Source: Lysobacteraceae bacterium NML91-0213
GTDB lineage: Bacteria; Pseudomonadota; Gammaproteobacteria; Xanthomonadales; Xanthomonadaceae
NCBI GenBank assembly: GCA_002798175.1
Contig: NWQL01000001.1
Location: forward strand, 269,078-333,077
Direction of reading: 5' to 3'
DNA length: 64,000 nt
The notes below the pieces were generated by a model. The model ran no database searches. It was given only the letters and a program-made list of their open reading frames with translations, and had not been told where the DNA came from. A program made the translations under genes and the position numbers. Position 1 is the first letter of the stretch; each line of letters starts with the position of its first letter. Shown one piece after another: positions 20,598 through 32,026 of this stretch.

Positions 20598-21032
20598 ATG
20601 CGCCCGACGCCCGTGTTGTGCATGGTCCTGGCGGCCCTGTGCTGCGGCGCGACGGCCACCGCACGCGAACAGGTTCCAATGGCCGATCCCGACGCCGCTG
20701 CCGCGCAGCACCGGTGGCACCGCTTCATCGTGAAATACCACCCGCATACCGATGCCGGGCAGGACGCCGCGGCGGTATTGCCGCGACTTGCGCGCATCGC
20801 CAACGACGCCGGGCTGCAGCCGCAGGGCGCGCAGCCGCCCCTGCGCTGGGAGCGCCGGCTGGGCGTGGGTGCCGACCTGGTCGTTGCCGAGCCGCCGCTG
20901 GACCACGCGAGCGCGCAGCGCCTGTTGCGGACCCTGGCGAAGGATCCGGACATCGAATACGCCGAACCCGACGGCATGATGCAGCGCGCCCCCGGCCCCG
21001 AGCGGGGCGAGCCGGTGGCCGGAGGCGAGTGA
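20598..21032 (+). CDS. Free-standing secreted I9 (subtilisin propeptide-like) protein
   Basis: The 144-residue product has a signal peptide (1 to about 22) and then one domain resembling the propeptide of the S8 protease encoded at 16337. Compare HRFIVKYHPHTDAG with HDRFIVKYRDG at the start and LAKDPDIEYAEPDGMMQ with IAADPAVEYVEVDQLLQ at the end. No catalytic domain follows; the stop comes soon after the domain. It could be a protease inhibitor or a folding helper acting in trans, or the remnant of a protease gene. GGAGG lies seven bases before the ATG, which supports real expression. Confidence 0.75.
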   Translation: MRPTPVLCMVLAALCCGATATAREQVPMADPDAAAAQHRWHRFIVKYHPHTDAGQDAAAVLPRLARIANDAGLQPQGAQPPLRWERRLGVGADLVVAEPPLDHASAQRLLRTLAKDPDIEYAEPDGMMQRAPGPERGEPVAGGE

Positions 21033-21057
21033 CCGCCTGGCGCGGCGGGTGGTGCGC

Positions 21058-21546
21058 TCAGCCCAACGCTTCGAAACGGTTGGCGGCGACGTTCTTGCGC
21101 ACCGCGGTGGGATCCCAGATGCGGCCGTTCATCGCGATGTAGACCCCGGGCGGCAGCGACTGCACCGCGCCGACCGCGGTGCCGATGTTGAATTCCGCGT
21201 CCGAGCCGCGGAAGCGCGCCGGGTTCAGCGCGCCGGTCAGCACGATCGTGCGGTCGCCGATCGAGGCCAGCGCGCGCGCGGTATCGACCATCGAGTCGGT
21301 GCCGTGGGTGATCAGCACGTGCCTGGCCGGCTGCGCGGCGATGGTGGCGCGGATCAGCTCACGGTCGTCATCGGTGAGGTGCAGCGAGTCCTTGCGCAGG
21401 ATCGGGATCACGCTGAAACGGAACGCCACCCCCAGTTCCTCGAGGATCCGGCCGATCTGCGGCGCGCCCACCTGGAAGTCCGACTTGTCGTCGAAATAGA
21501 CCTTGTCGATGGTGCCACCGGTGGTGACGATCAGCAGTTCTTGCAT
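21058..21546 (-). CDS. Single-domain asparaginase-like protein
   Basis: The 162-residue protein matches only the N-terminal catalytic domain of bacterial L-asparaginases, which are usually about 330 residues long. The two catalytic segments are present: TTGGTIDK with Thr12 and THGTDSMVDT with Thr83-Asp84. The TGALNPARFRGSDAEFN segment near 104-120 follows the family pattern. The usual C-terminal domain that helps build the tetramer is missing and the stop is clean, so the short form appears intrinsic. Activity on asparagine is plausible but untested. Confidence 0.8.
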   Translation of the reverse strand: MQELLIVTTGGTIDKVYFDDKSDFQVGAPQIGRILEELGVAFRFSVIPILRKDSLHLTDDDRELIRATIAAQPARHVLITHGTDSMVDTARALASIGDRTIVLTGALNPARFRGSDAEFNIGTAVGAVQSLPPGVYIAMNGRIWDPTAVRKNVAANRFEALG

Positions 21547-21658
21547 CGGGGATGGGTATCCGGTGGGAGGCGTGGCGCGACGCGGCGCGCCTGCGCGGGA
21601 ATGGACTGCGGATTTTCGGCCAGCGGTGCGGGGGCGGCAACCGGCCTGACCGGTCCGG

Positions 21659-24548
<2,890 letters not shown>

Positions 24549-24657
24549 TCCCCCGCCGTTCCGCCTCGCGAGCGTGGAGCGGGTGGTGCGCGACCGTCAT
24601 CCGATGCCGATCGGGGAGCGCCCGCGCCACGTGCGGCCGCCATGCCGCGCCGGCGAC

Positions 24658-25551
24658 TCAGGACATCGGCTCCGGCGCCGCGCCGATCGCCGGCGGCAGG
24701 GGAATGAACTCCTGGTCGTCGAGGTCGGGGAGCTTCATCCGCCCGGCCGCCCAGTCGGCGCGGGCCTGCAGGATGCGCTCCTTCGACGACGACACGAAGT
24801 TCCAGTCGATGAAACGCGGGCCCACCGGTTCGCCGCCCAGTGCCATCACCACCGCGTCGCCGAGGGCGGCGATGGTCACCGCGGCGCCCGGTGCCAGCAC
24901 CGCCATGCTGCCCGGCTCGATGCGCTGGCCGGCGATCTCCACCGCACCGTCGGCCACGTACACCGCACGTTCCGGGTATTGCGCCGGCAGCGAGACGCGG
25001 GTGCCGGCGCGCAGCTGCCAGTGCACGTAGAACTGCGGTGAGTCGATCGCGGCCGGCGAGCGCACCCCGGCAAGCTCGCCGGCGATCAGCCGGCCCCACA
25101 CGCCGCCTTCGTCGAAGGTCGGCAGCTGGCCGGCGTCGTAATGCCAGAACCCGGGGTCCATTTCCTCGCGCCCGTCGGGCAGCGCGACCCAGGCCTGGAT
25201 GCCGTCCATCGGCCCACCCACTGCGCGGCCCTGTTCGAAGCGCTCGGAATGGGTAATGCCGCGGCCGGAGGTCATCCAGTTCACCTCGCCCGGGCGGATC
25301 GTCTGCTCGGAGCCGACGCTGTCGCGATGCATGATCTCGCCTTCGAACAGATAGGTGATCGTCGACAGGCCGATATGCGGATGCGGGCGCACGTCCGCCG
25401 AACGCGGCAGCCCCGGCGCGAACATCGCCGGACCCATGCGATCGAAGAAGATGTACGGCCCGACCATGCGGCGCCTGGCGAACGGCAGCACGCGGCCGAC
25501 TTCGAAGCCGCCGAGGTCGCGGCGGCGCGAGGCGATGACCAGCTCGATCAT
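24658..25551 (-). CDS. Pirin family protein
   Basis: The 297-residue protein is a bicupin. The N-terminal cupin carries the iron-binding pattern HPHIGLSTITYLFEGEIMHRD together with MTSGRGITHSE, giving the usual three His and one Glu. Pirins bind iron; some bacterial members oxidise quercetin and others regulate metabolism, and sequence alone does not tell which applies. The gap 24549-24657 before its stop holds no feature I can support. The gene is divergent from the outer-membrane barrel gene. Confidence 0.9.
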   Translation of the reverse strand: MIELVIASRRRDLGGFEVGRVLPFARRRMVGPYIFFDRMGPAMFAPGLPRSADVRPHPHIGLSTITYLFEGEIMHRDSVGSEQTIRPGEVNWMTSGRGITHSERFEQGRAVGGPMDGIQAWVALPDGREEMDPGFWHYDAGQLPTFDEGGVWGRLIAGELAGVRSPAAIDSPQFYVHWQLRAGTRVSLPAQYPERAVYVADGAVEIAGQRIEPGSMAVLAPGAAVTIAALGDAVVMALGGEPVGPRFIDWNFVSSSKERILQARADWAAGRMKLPDLDDQEFIPLPPAIGAAPEPMS

Positions 25552-25667
25552 GTGGAACTCCCGGCAAAGGCTCGGGACCACTGTAGTCGCCGGCCGCTGC
25601 GTACGCCCGCGCCGCCTGTGTGCACGCGTATCCGCCGGATGCGACCCGGGTCACGTTTAACGGAAAA

Positions 25668-25696
25668 TTGACGGGATACGGCTGGACGTCGAGAAT
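25668..25696 (+). promoter_or_regulatory. Candidate sigma-70 promoter of the outer-membrane protein gene
   Basis: TTGACG (25668-25673) and GAGAAT (25691-25696) are 17 bases apart and lie in a locally AT-richer stretch, 54 bases before the ATG at 25751. Confidence 0.5.
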
Positions 25697-25750
25697 GCGC
25701 CGCCGCGCATGTCGCGCGGCGTGGAATGCCGCAACAACAGGAGTTTCGAA

Positions 25751-26284
25751 ATGATCAGGGAATTGCTTCTCGCAACCGCACTGGTTGCCGCCGCTGCGCC
25801 GGCCGTGGCCGCACCGGGCACCGGATTCATGGCGGTCGAAGCCGGCCGCAGTGACCTGTCGGTCGAGGGCGCCAAGGACAACGACACCGCCGTGGGGCTG
25901 CGCGGTGGCTACTACTTCCGCCCGCAGTTCGGTATCGAGGGCTTCGTCACCCGGTACGGCGCCGACACCTCCGGACCCTGGCGCACCGAAGTGGATGGCA
26001 TCGGCATCGGCGTGTTCGGCAAGGCCAATTTCGGCGCCGGGGCCTACACCGGCTTCTACGTCAGCGGCCGCGCCGGCATCGCCCACAACCGCGTCGAGGA
26101 AACGCTGCGCGGCGTCGATTCCTGGGACGACTCCGACACCAATCCCTATGTGGGCGTTGGCCTCGGCTTCGACTACAGCCCGAACTTCGGTGTCGGCGTG
26201 CGCTACGACTACCAGGAGCCGAAGGTGGGCGACGTGCGCGTCAAGCTGGAAACGCTGACCGGAAGCGTCGAATACCGCTTCTGA
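25751..26284 (+). CDS. Outer-membrane beta-barrel protein (OmpA/OmpW-type small barrel)
   Basis: The 177-residue product has a signal peptide (cleavage after about Ala20) and then alternating hydrophobic strands, for example TGFMAVEAGRSDLSV, VGLRGGYYFRPQFGIEGFV, YTGFYVSGRAGIAHNRV and NPYVGVGLGFDYSPNFGVGVRYDYQ. It ends in YRF, the terminal aromatic residue used by the barrel-assembly machinery. About eight strands are expected. Ligand or structural role is unknown. ACAGGAG lies about 10 bases before the ATG. Confidence 0.85.
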   Translation: MIRELLLATALVAAAAPAVAAPGTGFMAVEAGRSDLSVEGAKDNDTAVGLRGGYYFRPQFGIEGFVTRYGADTSGPWRTEVDGIGIGVFGKANFGAGAYTGFYVSGRAGIAHNRVEETLRGVDSWDDSDTNPYVGVGLGFDYSPNFGVGVRYDYQEPKVGDVRVKLETLTGSVEYRF

Positions 26285-26305
26285 TCACTGCGCCGCGTCA
26301 CCGGG

Positions 26306-26330
26306 AGACGGCCGCCGCGTGCGGCCGTTT
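26306..26330. terminator. Hairpin between converging genes
   Basis: ACGGCCG (26308-26314) and CGGCCGT (26322-26328) form a 7-bp stem, followed on the plus strand by TTTCC. It sits between the barrel gene stop and the ppk2 stop and may terminate both. Confidence 0.45.
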
Positions 26331-26345
26331 CCATGGACGGCGGGC

Positions 26346-27131
26346 TCAACTGTCCACGGTGAACGGCGGCAGCGGTGGCACGTGGTGATAGCGCTCCGGC
26401 CGCAGCGGGCCGGGCATCGGCGGCAGCACCAGCGGCGCCGGCGCGATGCGGTTGTCGGGAAGGTGGTCGAGCAGATGGCGGATCAGCGTCAGCCGGCCGC
26501 GCCGCTGGTCGTTGAAGTCGACCGTCGTCCACGGCGCGTGCGGCGTATGCGTGGCCTCGAGCATGGCTTCGCGCGCGCGGGTGTAGTCGTCGTAGCGCAG
26601 GCGTGCCTCCACATCGACCGGTGACAGCTTCCAGCGCTTGAGCGGATCGGCCAGCCGCTCGGCGAAGCGGCGCTCCTGCTCGGCCTGGTCGCATCCCAGC
26701 CAGTACTTGAACAGCAGCACGCCGTCGTCGACCAGCATCTGCTCGAACGCCGGCACCTGCTGCAGGAACAGTGCCACCTGGTCCTCGCTGGCGTAGCCCA
26801 TCACCCGCTCCACGCCGGCGCGGTTGTACCAGCTGCGGTCGAACAGCACGATCTCGCCGGCGGCGGGCAGGTGCGCCACGTAACGCTGGAAGTACCACTG
26901 CGTGCGCTCGCGGTCGCTGGGCGCGGGCAGGGCCACCACATGGCACTGGCGCGGGTTGAGGTGCTGCGAGATGGCCTTGATCACGCCGCCCTTGCCGGCG
27001 GCGTCGCGGCCTTCGAAGATCACCAGCACGCGCTTGCCGCATTCCCTGGCCCAGCGCGCCATGTCGACCAGCTCGACCTGCATCGGCTCCAGCGCCGCCT
27101 CGTATTGCCTGCGTTTGAGCGTCCTCGCCAT
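26346..27131 (-). CDS. ppk2: Polyphosphate kinase 2 family protein
   Basis: The 261-residue protein has the PPK2 fold, a P-loop kinase that moves phosphate between polyphosphate and nucleotides. The Walker A motif is EGRDAAGKGG (about 40-49), the Walker B segment is IVLFDRSWYNRAGVERVMG, and the lid region includes KYWLGCDQAEQERRFAER. ADP or GDP phosphorylation is the usual activity; the nucleotide preference is not readable. I prefer the ATG at 27131, with GGAG six bases upstream; an ATG at 27146 would overlap the moaB stop (ATGA) and add five residues. Confidence 0.92.
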   Translation of the reverse strand: MARTLKRRQYEAALEPMQVELVDMARWARECGKRVLVIFEGRDAAGKGGVIKAISQHLNPRQCHVVALPAPSDRERTQWYFQRYVAHLPAAGEIVLFDRSWYNRAGVERVMGYASEDQVALFLQQVPAFEQMLVDDGVLLFKYWLGCDQAEQERRFAERLADPLKRWKLSPVDVEARLRYDDYTRAREAMLEATHTPHAPWTTVDFNDQRRGRLTLIRHLLDHLPDNRIAPAPLVLPPMPGPLRPERYHHVPPLPPFTVDS

Positions 27132-27142
27132 CGCCGACTCCG

Positions 27143-27661
27143 TCATTCGCGCAGGCGCGGCCGCAGCGTGGCGAGGTTGCATGGGCGCGTACGCGCATCG
27201 AGCTGGTCGCGGATGATCCGCTCCCACGCCGTGCGGCAGGCCGATGACGACCCCGGCAGGCAGAACACGAACGTCGCATTGGCCAGCCCTGCGAACGCGC
27301 GCGACTGCAGCGAGGACGTGCCGATCTCGTCGAAGCTGATGGCGCGGAACAGCTCGCCGAAGCCGGGCATCTGCTTGTCGAGCAGCGGCAGCAATGCCTC
27401 GGGCGTGGCGTCGCGGCCGGTGAAGCCGGTGCCGCCGGTGACCAGCACGCCATCGATGGCCGGATCGGCGATCCACTGCGACACCGTCGCGCGCAGCCGG
27501 TAGCGGTCGTCGGGCAGCAGTTCGCGAGCAGCGACATGGTGCCCGGCGGTCTCGAGCGCCGCGGCGAGGTAATCCCCGGAGCTGTCGTTCGCCGCGCTGC
27601 GGCTGTCGGAGACCGTGAGCACGCAGATCGACAGCGGGATGAATCCATCGGATGCGGTCAT
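27143..27661 (-). CDS. moaB: Molybdenum cofactor biosynthesis protein B
   Basis: The 172-residue protein belongs to the MoaB/MogA family that handles molybdopterin, in some organisms adenylylating it. The MPT-binding motifs VLVTGGTGFTGRDATPEALLPLL and the MPGFGELFR segment are present, as is the TSSLQSRAFAG stretch. No other molybdopterin gene is nearby. It lies directly upstream of ppk2 with an overlap or an 11-base gap, depending on the ppk2 start. Confidence 0.92.
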   Translation of the reverse strand: MTASDGFIPLSICVLTVSDSRSAANDSSGDYLAAALETAGHHVAARELLPDDRYRLRATVSQWIADPAIDGVLVTGGTGFTGRDATPEALLPLLDKQMPGFGELFRAISFDEIGTSSLQSRAFAGLANATFVFCLPGSSSACRTAWERIIRDQLDARTRPCNLATLRPRLRE

Positions 27662-27787
27662 GGCCGCAGGGTAGCGATGCGCGCGTGAGCGCGGAAGCGG
27701 CGACGGTCGCAGGGCCGGCCCGTGTAGCTGGTACCTGAGGTCGCGCGGGTGATCGCACGGTGCGGCACGGGTATCGCGGAGCGGACC

Positions 27788-29524
27788 TCAGCCGGGGCCG
27801 GGCGACAGCGGGCCGGGTGCTTCGCCGCGCCGCTGGCGCGCGACCATCGCTGCCACGATGCGGGCGAAGTCGCGCGCGAAGCCGGTCATGTCGAACAGGC
27901 CCGGGGTGTCGCGCAGGGCGACGACCCGCTGGCGCAGCGCGGCCAGGCGCGCGGGGTCGTTGCCGAGGGCGGTGGCCAGCGCGACGAAGGCGGCATCGTC
28001 GTCGACGTTGAGATCGTCCATGCCGAGATGATGGTTGAGGCTTGCCGCCACCCGGGCGGCGAAGGTGGCGCCGGGCCGGGTCAGCACCGGGCAGCCCGCC
28101 CACAGCGCGTCGGACGCGGTGGTGTGCGCGTTGTACGGATTGCAGTCGAGGAACAGGTCGGCAAGCTGCAGGCGCGCGAGATAGGCGGCCTGCGGCTGCT
28201 TGGGCATGAACACCAGACGGTCGGCGGCAATGCCGCCGGCCCGTGCGGCCTCGCGCAGGCGGCCGTCGGCGTCGCCTGGCCCCGACAGCAGCCACAGCAC
28301 GCTGCCCGGCACCTGGCGCAGCACCGCCATCAGGCGCGCGAACGAGGCCGGGTTGAGCTTGTAGCTGTTGTTGAAGCAGCAGAACACGGTGCCCGTTTCG
28401 GGGAGCCCGCACGCGGCGCGTGCCGGTGCCGGCGGCACGTCGCGGCGTGTATCCGACGGCTGGAAGCAGCGCGGCAGCCAGGCCGGCTGCTCGGAGTGGT
28501 GTGCGGCCAGCTCTCCGGGCAGCACCACGCGGTCGGCAAGCACGTAGTCGATCCACGGTGCGCCGCTGGTGCCCGGGTACGCCAGCCAGTTCACCTGCAG
28601 CGGTGCCGGGCGCATCGCCAGCACTTCCGGCCGCCCGCCACCGCCCCAGCCACGCAGGTCGAACAGCACGTCGAGATCGGCCTCGCGGATGCGGCCGGCG
28701 ATCTCGGCGTGCGGGCGGTCGGCGACCTCGTGCAGCGCGTGCGCCGAGGCCTGCAGGCGGCGGCGGATGATGCTGCCGTCATCGACGTTGAGCGCGAAGA
28801 GGTGGATGTCCACGGCGTCGTGCGCACGCAGTGCCTCGAAGAACGCGGCGGTCAGCAGGCCGGTCGGGTGGGCGCCAAAGCCATTCGACATGAAGCCGAC
28901 CCGCAGCCGCGCGGAGGTGCGCACCGGCGCCGGCGGCAACACGCGCACCTGCGCCGCCACCGCGTTGGCGCGCAGCCGCGCGCAGGCCAGCTGCTCGGCG
29001 GCGCTGGCATCCTCGCTGAGGAAGGCGAACGGCTCGATCGCGGCATCGCCGCTGGCGACCGCGGCGCGCACCTGGCGCGACAGCGCATCGATACCACGCC
29101 AGTCGCACAGCCGCCGTCGCCACGCCAGCAGATAGGCGGCGATCTGCGGGTGGTCCGGCGCAAGCGCATGCGCACGCGCGTACGCGTCGTTCGCGGCTTC
29201 GGCTTCGCCGGCGTCCTCCAGCGCATGGCCGAGCCAGACCGCGATCCCGGCATGGCCCGGCGCGTTGCGTGCGGCCGCCCGCAGCGCCTGTACCGCGTCG
29301 GCATGGCGGCCGAGCATCCACAACCCGCGCCCGAGCCGGGCCAGCGCTTCCGGGTGGCCCGGCGCCAGTTGCAGTGCGCGCTGTGCCGCGCCCGCGCCGT
29401 TGCGGGCATCACCGGCCTGCAGCTCGATGTCCGACAGCAGGATCCACGCCATCGCATCGCCGGGTGTCCGCTGCACGGCGAGACGGGCTTCGGTGCGCGG
29501 GTCGGGGTGTGGTTGCTGTGCCAT
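27788..29524 (-). CDS. TPR plus GT41 glycosyltransferase, orthologue of the Xanthomonas O-GlcNAc-transferase homologue
   Basis: The 578-residue protein has N-terminal tetratricopeptide repeats (about 10-150) and a GT41 catalytic region. It corresponds to XCC0866 (XcOGT, 568 residues) of Xanthomonas campestris, whose structure served as a model for human O-GlcNAc transferase. His219 (GAHPTG) and Lys389 (NNSYKLNP) line up with XcOGT His218 and Lys388 at the UDP-sugar site, one residue off from my start. HTTASDALWAGCPVLT binds the nucleotide. The acceptor protein is unknown. Two other ATGs upstream (29554, 29608) are possible. It follows prfA as in Xanthomonas. Confidence 0.9.
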   Translation of the reverse strand: MAQQPHPDPRTEARLAVQRTPGDAMAWILLSDIELQAGDARNGAGAAQRALQLAPGHPEALARLGRGLWMLGRHADAVQALRAAARNAPGHAGIAVWLGHALEDAGEAEAANDAYARAHALAPDHPQIAAYLLAWRRRLCDWRGIDALSRQVRAAVASGDAAIEPFAFLSEDASAAEQLACARLRANAVAAQVRVLPPAPVRTSARLRVGFMSNGFGAHPTGLLTAAFFEALRAHDAVDIHLFALNVDDGSIIRRRLQASAHALHEVADRPHAEIAGRIREADLDVLFDLRGWGGGGRPEVLAMRPAPLQVNWLAYPGTSGAPWIDYVLADRVVLPGELAAHHSEQPAWLPRCFQPSDTRRDVPPAPARAACGLPETGTVFCCFNNSYKLNPASFARLMAVLRQVPGSVLWLLSGPGDADGRLREAARAGGIAADRLVFMPKQPQAAYLARLQLADLFLDCNPYNAHTTASDALWAGCPVLTRPGATFAARVAASLNHHLGMDDLNVDDDAAFVALATALGNDPARLAALRQRVVALRDTPGLFDMTGFARDFARIVAAMVARQRRGEAPGPLSPGPG

Positions 29525-29591
29525 CGGCAGGGCGGTCGCGGAGTGGCCGGCCATGCTGGCGCGTCGCGGCCGGGCTGTCATCCCGCCGGGC

Positions 29592-30677
29592 CTATCCGGC
29601 CTCGGCAAGCCGCGCCAGTTCCTCGGTCTGGTGTTCCTGCAGCAGGCGGTCGACCAGCGGGTCGAGCGCGCCTTCGAGCACGTTGGGCAGGTCGTACAGG
29701 GTCAGGCCATCGACACGGTGGTCGGTGATCCGCCCCTGCGGGTAGTTGTAGGTGCGGATGCGCTGGCTGCGGTCGCCGCTGCCCACCTGCAGCTTGCGGC
29801 TGGCGGCGGTCGCCGCGGTGCGGCGAGCGGCCTCCGCCTCGGCCAGCATCGCGCGCAGGCGCTTCATCGCCTTGTCGCGGTTGGCGTGCTGGCTGCGCTC
29901 GGTCTGCGATTCCACCACCAGCCCGCTGGGCACATGGGTGATGCGGATTGCCGAATCGGTCTTGTTGACGTGCTGGCCGCCGGCGCCCGAGGAGCGGAAC
30001 GTGTCGACCTTCAGGTCGGCGGGGTTGAGCTCGATCGGCTCGCCGTCCTCTTCGACCGGGATGATCGCCACCGTGGCCGCGGAAGTGTGGATGCGGCCCT
30101 GCGATTCGGTCTCCGGCACGCGCTGGACGCGGTGGGTGCCGGACTCGAACTTCAGCCGCGCGTAGGCGCCGGCACCTTCGACGCGCGCGATGACCTCGCG
30201 GAACCCGCCGTGCTCGCCCGGGCTTGCCGATTCCACTTCCACCCGCCAGCCCTGGCGCTCGGCGTAGCGCGAATACATCCGGAACAGGTCGCCGGCGAAG
30301 ATCGCCGCCTCGTCGCCGCCGGTGCCGGCGCGGATCTCCAGGTACAGGCCGCCCTCGTCGCGGGCGTCGCGCGGGACCAGCAGCGCCATGAGCTCGGCAT
30401 CGAGCGCATCCAGGCGCGCCTGGCTGGCGGCGATCTCCTCGTCGGCCAGCGCCGCCAGTTCGGGGTCGTCGCGCAGCGCCAGTGCGCCGTCGAGATCGGC
30501 GCGCGCCTGCTGCTCGGCGGCCAGCGCGGTGGACAGTGGTTCGAGCTGCGAGAACTCGCGCGACAGGGCGCGGAACCGCTGCTGGTCGCCCGCGATCCCG
30601 GGATCGGCCAGCAGCCGTTCCAGTTCCTCGCGACGTTCGGCCAGCGCCTCAAGCTTGCGGCGCAGGGTCGGCAGCAT
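29592..30677 (-). CDS. prfA: Peptide chain release factor 1
   Basis: The 361-residue protein terminates translation at UAA and UAG. The GGQ motif that enters the peptidyl-transferase centre is at 233-235 ([10 protein letters not shown]), with Gln235 the target of PrmC. The stop-codon reading PxT motif reads PET, within [15 protein letters not shown]. Its ATG lies inside hemA: the two genes overlap by 29 bases in different frames, so translation is probably coupled. Full length for the family. Confidence 0.97.
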   Translation of the reverse strand: MLPTLRRKLEALAERREELERLLADPGIAGDQQRFRALSREFSQLEPLSTALAAEQQARADLDGALALRDDPELAALADEEIAASQARLDALDAELMALLVPRDARDEGGLYLEIRAGTGGDEAAIFAGDLFRMYSRYAERQGWRVEVESASPGEHGGFREVIARVEGAGAYARLKFESGTHRVQRVPETESQGRIHTSAATVAIIPVEEDGEPIELNPADLKVDTFRSSGAGGQHVNKTDSAIRITHVPSGLVVESQTERSQHANRDKAMKRLRAMLAEAEAARRTAATAASRKLQVGSGDRSQRIRTYNYPQGRITDHRVDGLTLYDLPNVLEGALDPLVDRLLQEHQTEELARLAEAG

Positions 30678-31947
30678 CGGCAATGGAATCGGGCAGGGTG
30701 GCGGACGCGGCCGCCGGGCGCAGCGCGCGTTCGATCGCGCGGGCGAGTTCGGGATTGCCGCCCGCCGCGGTCTCGCGCACCGCCGCGGTGGGCAGGTGCA
30801 GCAACCGGTTGGTGAGGCTGTGGGCGAGGTGCTCGAGTACCGCGTCGGGATCCTTGCCGGCGGCCAGCTGCTGGCGCGCGCGGGCCAGCGCCTCGCTGCG
30901 TGCCTGCTCGCCGTGTTCGCGCAGGAGCCGCAGCGGCGCGTTGAACGCGCTGGCGGCCAGCACCTCGTGGTAGCGGGTGACCTGCAGGTCGATGATGGCC
31001 TCGGCGGCCTCGGCGGCCTCGCGGCGGTTGCGGCGGTTGTCCTCCACCGCGCGCTCGAGATCATCGACGGTGTAGAGGTAGGCGTCCTTGAGCCCGGCGA
31101 CATCCGGCGCGATGTCGCGGGGCACCGCGAGGTCCATCAGCAGCATCGGCTTGTGCCGGCGCGCACGCAGCGCGGCGTCGACCTGGGCGCGGTGCAGCAC
31201 CGGCTCGCGGCTGGCGGTGGCGGAGAACACCAGGTCCGCCTGCGACAGGTGGCGGTCCAGCTCGTCGAGCGGCAGGGCCACGCCGCCGTGCCGCGACGCC
31301 AGCGCCTGGGCATGGGCCAGCGTGCGGTTGGCGACCAGCAGCCGCTGCGCGTTGGCCTGCACCAGGTGGCGCGCGGCGAGTTCGATCGTCTCGCCGGCGC
31401 CGATCAGCAGTACGGTCGATTCCGACAGCCGGGTGAACGATTCCTGCGCAAGCCGCACCGCCAGCGACGCCACCGATACCGGGCTGTTGCCGATGCAGGT
31501 CTCGCTGCGCGCGCGCTTGGCGGTCACGAAGGCGTGCTGGAACAGGCGGTCGAGTTCGCTGCCCAGCGTGCCCGCTGCGCGTGCCGCGGCCCAGGCCTGC
31601 TTCACCTGGCCCAGGATCTGCGGCTCGCCCAGCACCAGCGAGTCCAGCCCGGTGGCGACCCGGAACAGGTGCCGCGCGGCGTCGCCGCCATGGTGGACAT
31701 AGAGATAGGCGCTGAGGTCGGCATCGGGGCGCAGCGCCAGCCAGCGCGCCAGGGCCTCGCCGCCGTCATCGGCCACCGCATACAGCTCGGTGCGGTTGCA
31801 GGTCGACAGCAGCGCGGCCTCGCGCACCTCGGGCATCGCGCGCAGCGAGCGCAGCGTCTCCGGCAGCGCGTGATCGGCAAACGCCACCCGTTCGCGCAGG
31901 GCAACCGGCGCGCTCTGGTGGTTGATGCCGAGGGCGAGAAGACTCAT
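30649..31947 (-). CDS. hemA: Glutamyl-tRNA reductase
   Basis: The 432-residue enzyme reduces glutamyl-tRNA(Glu) with NADPH to glutamate-1-semialdehyde, the first step of the C5 route to haem. The catalytic cysteine is Cys50 in [10 protein letters not shown]. The NADPH domain shows [17 protein letters not shown], and a long C-terminal dimerisation helix follows. The start is divergent from the TPR gene at 32027 with an 80-base gap. It shares an operon with prfA. Confidence 0.97.
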   Translation of the reverse strand: MSLLALGINHQSAPVALRERVAFADHALPETLRSLRAMPEVREAALLSTCNRTELYAVADDGGEALARWLALRPDADLSAYLYVHHGGDAARHLFRVATGLDSLVLGEPQILGQVKQAWAAARAAGTLGSELDRLFQHAFVTAKRARSETCIGNSPVSVASLAVRLAQESFTRLSESTVLLIGAGETIELAARHLVQANAQRLLVANRTLAHAQALASRHGGVALPLDELDRHLSQADLVFSATASREPVLHRAQVDAALRARRHKPMLLMDLAVPRDIAPDVAGLKDAYLYTVDDLERAVEDNRRNRREAAEAAEAIIDLQVTRYHEVLAASAFNAPLRLLREHGEQARSEALARARQQLAAGKDPDAVLEHLAHSLTNRLLHLPTAAVRETAAGGNPELARAIERALRPAAASATLPDSIADAADPAPQA

Positions 31948-32026
31948 GGAAACAGGGACCGCGCGTTCAGGGGCTTGCGATAAGCTTGCTGGCGAACCGC
32001 CGTATTTTACGGCCACTACGCCGCCA

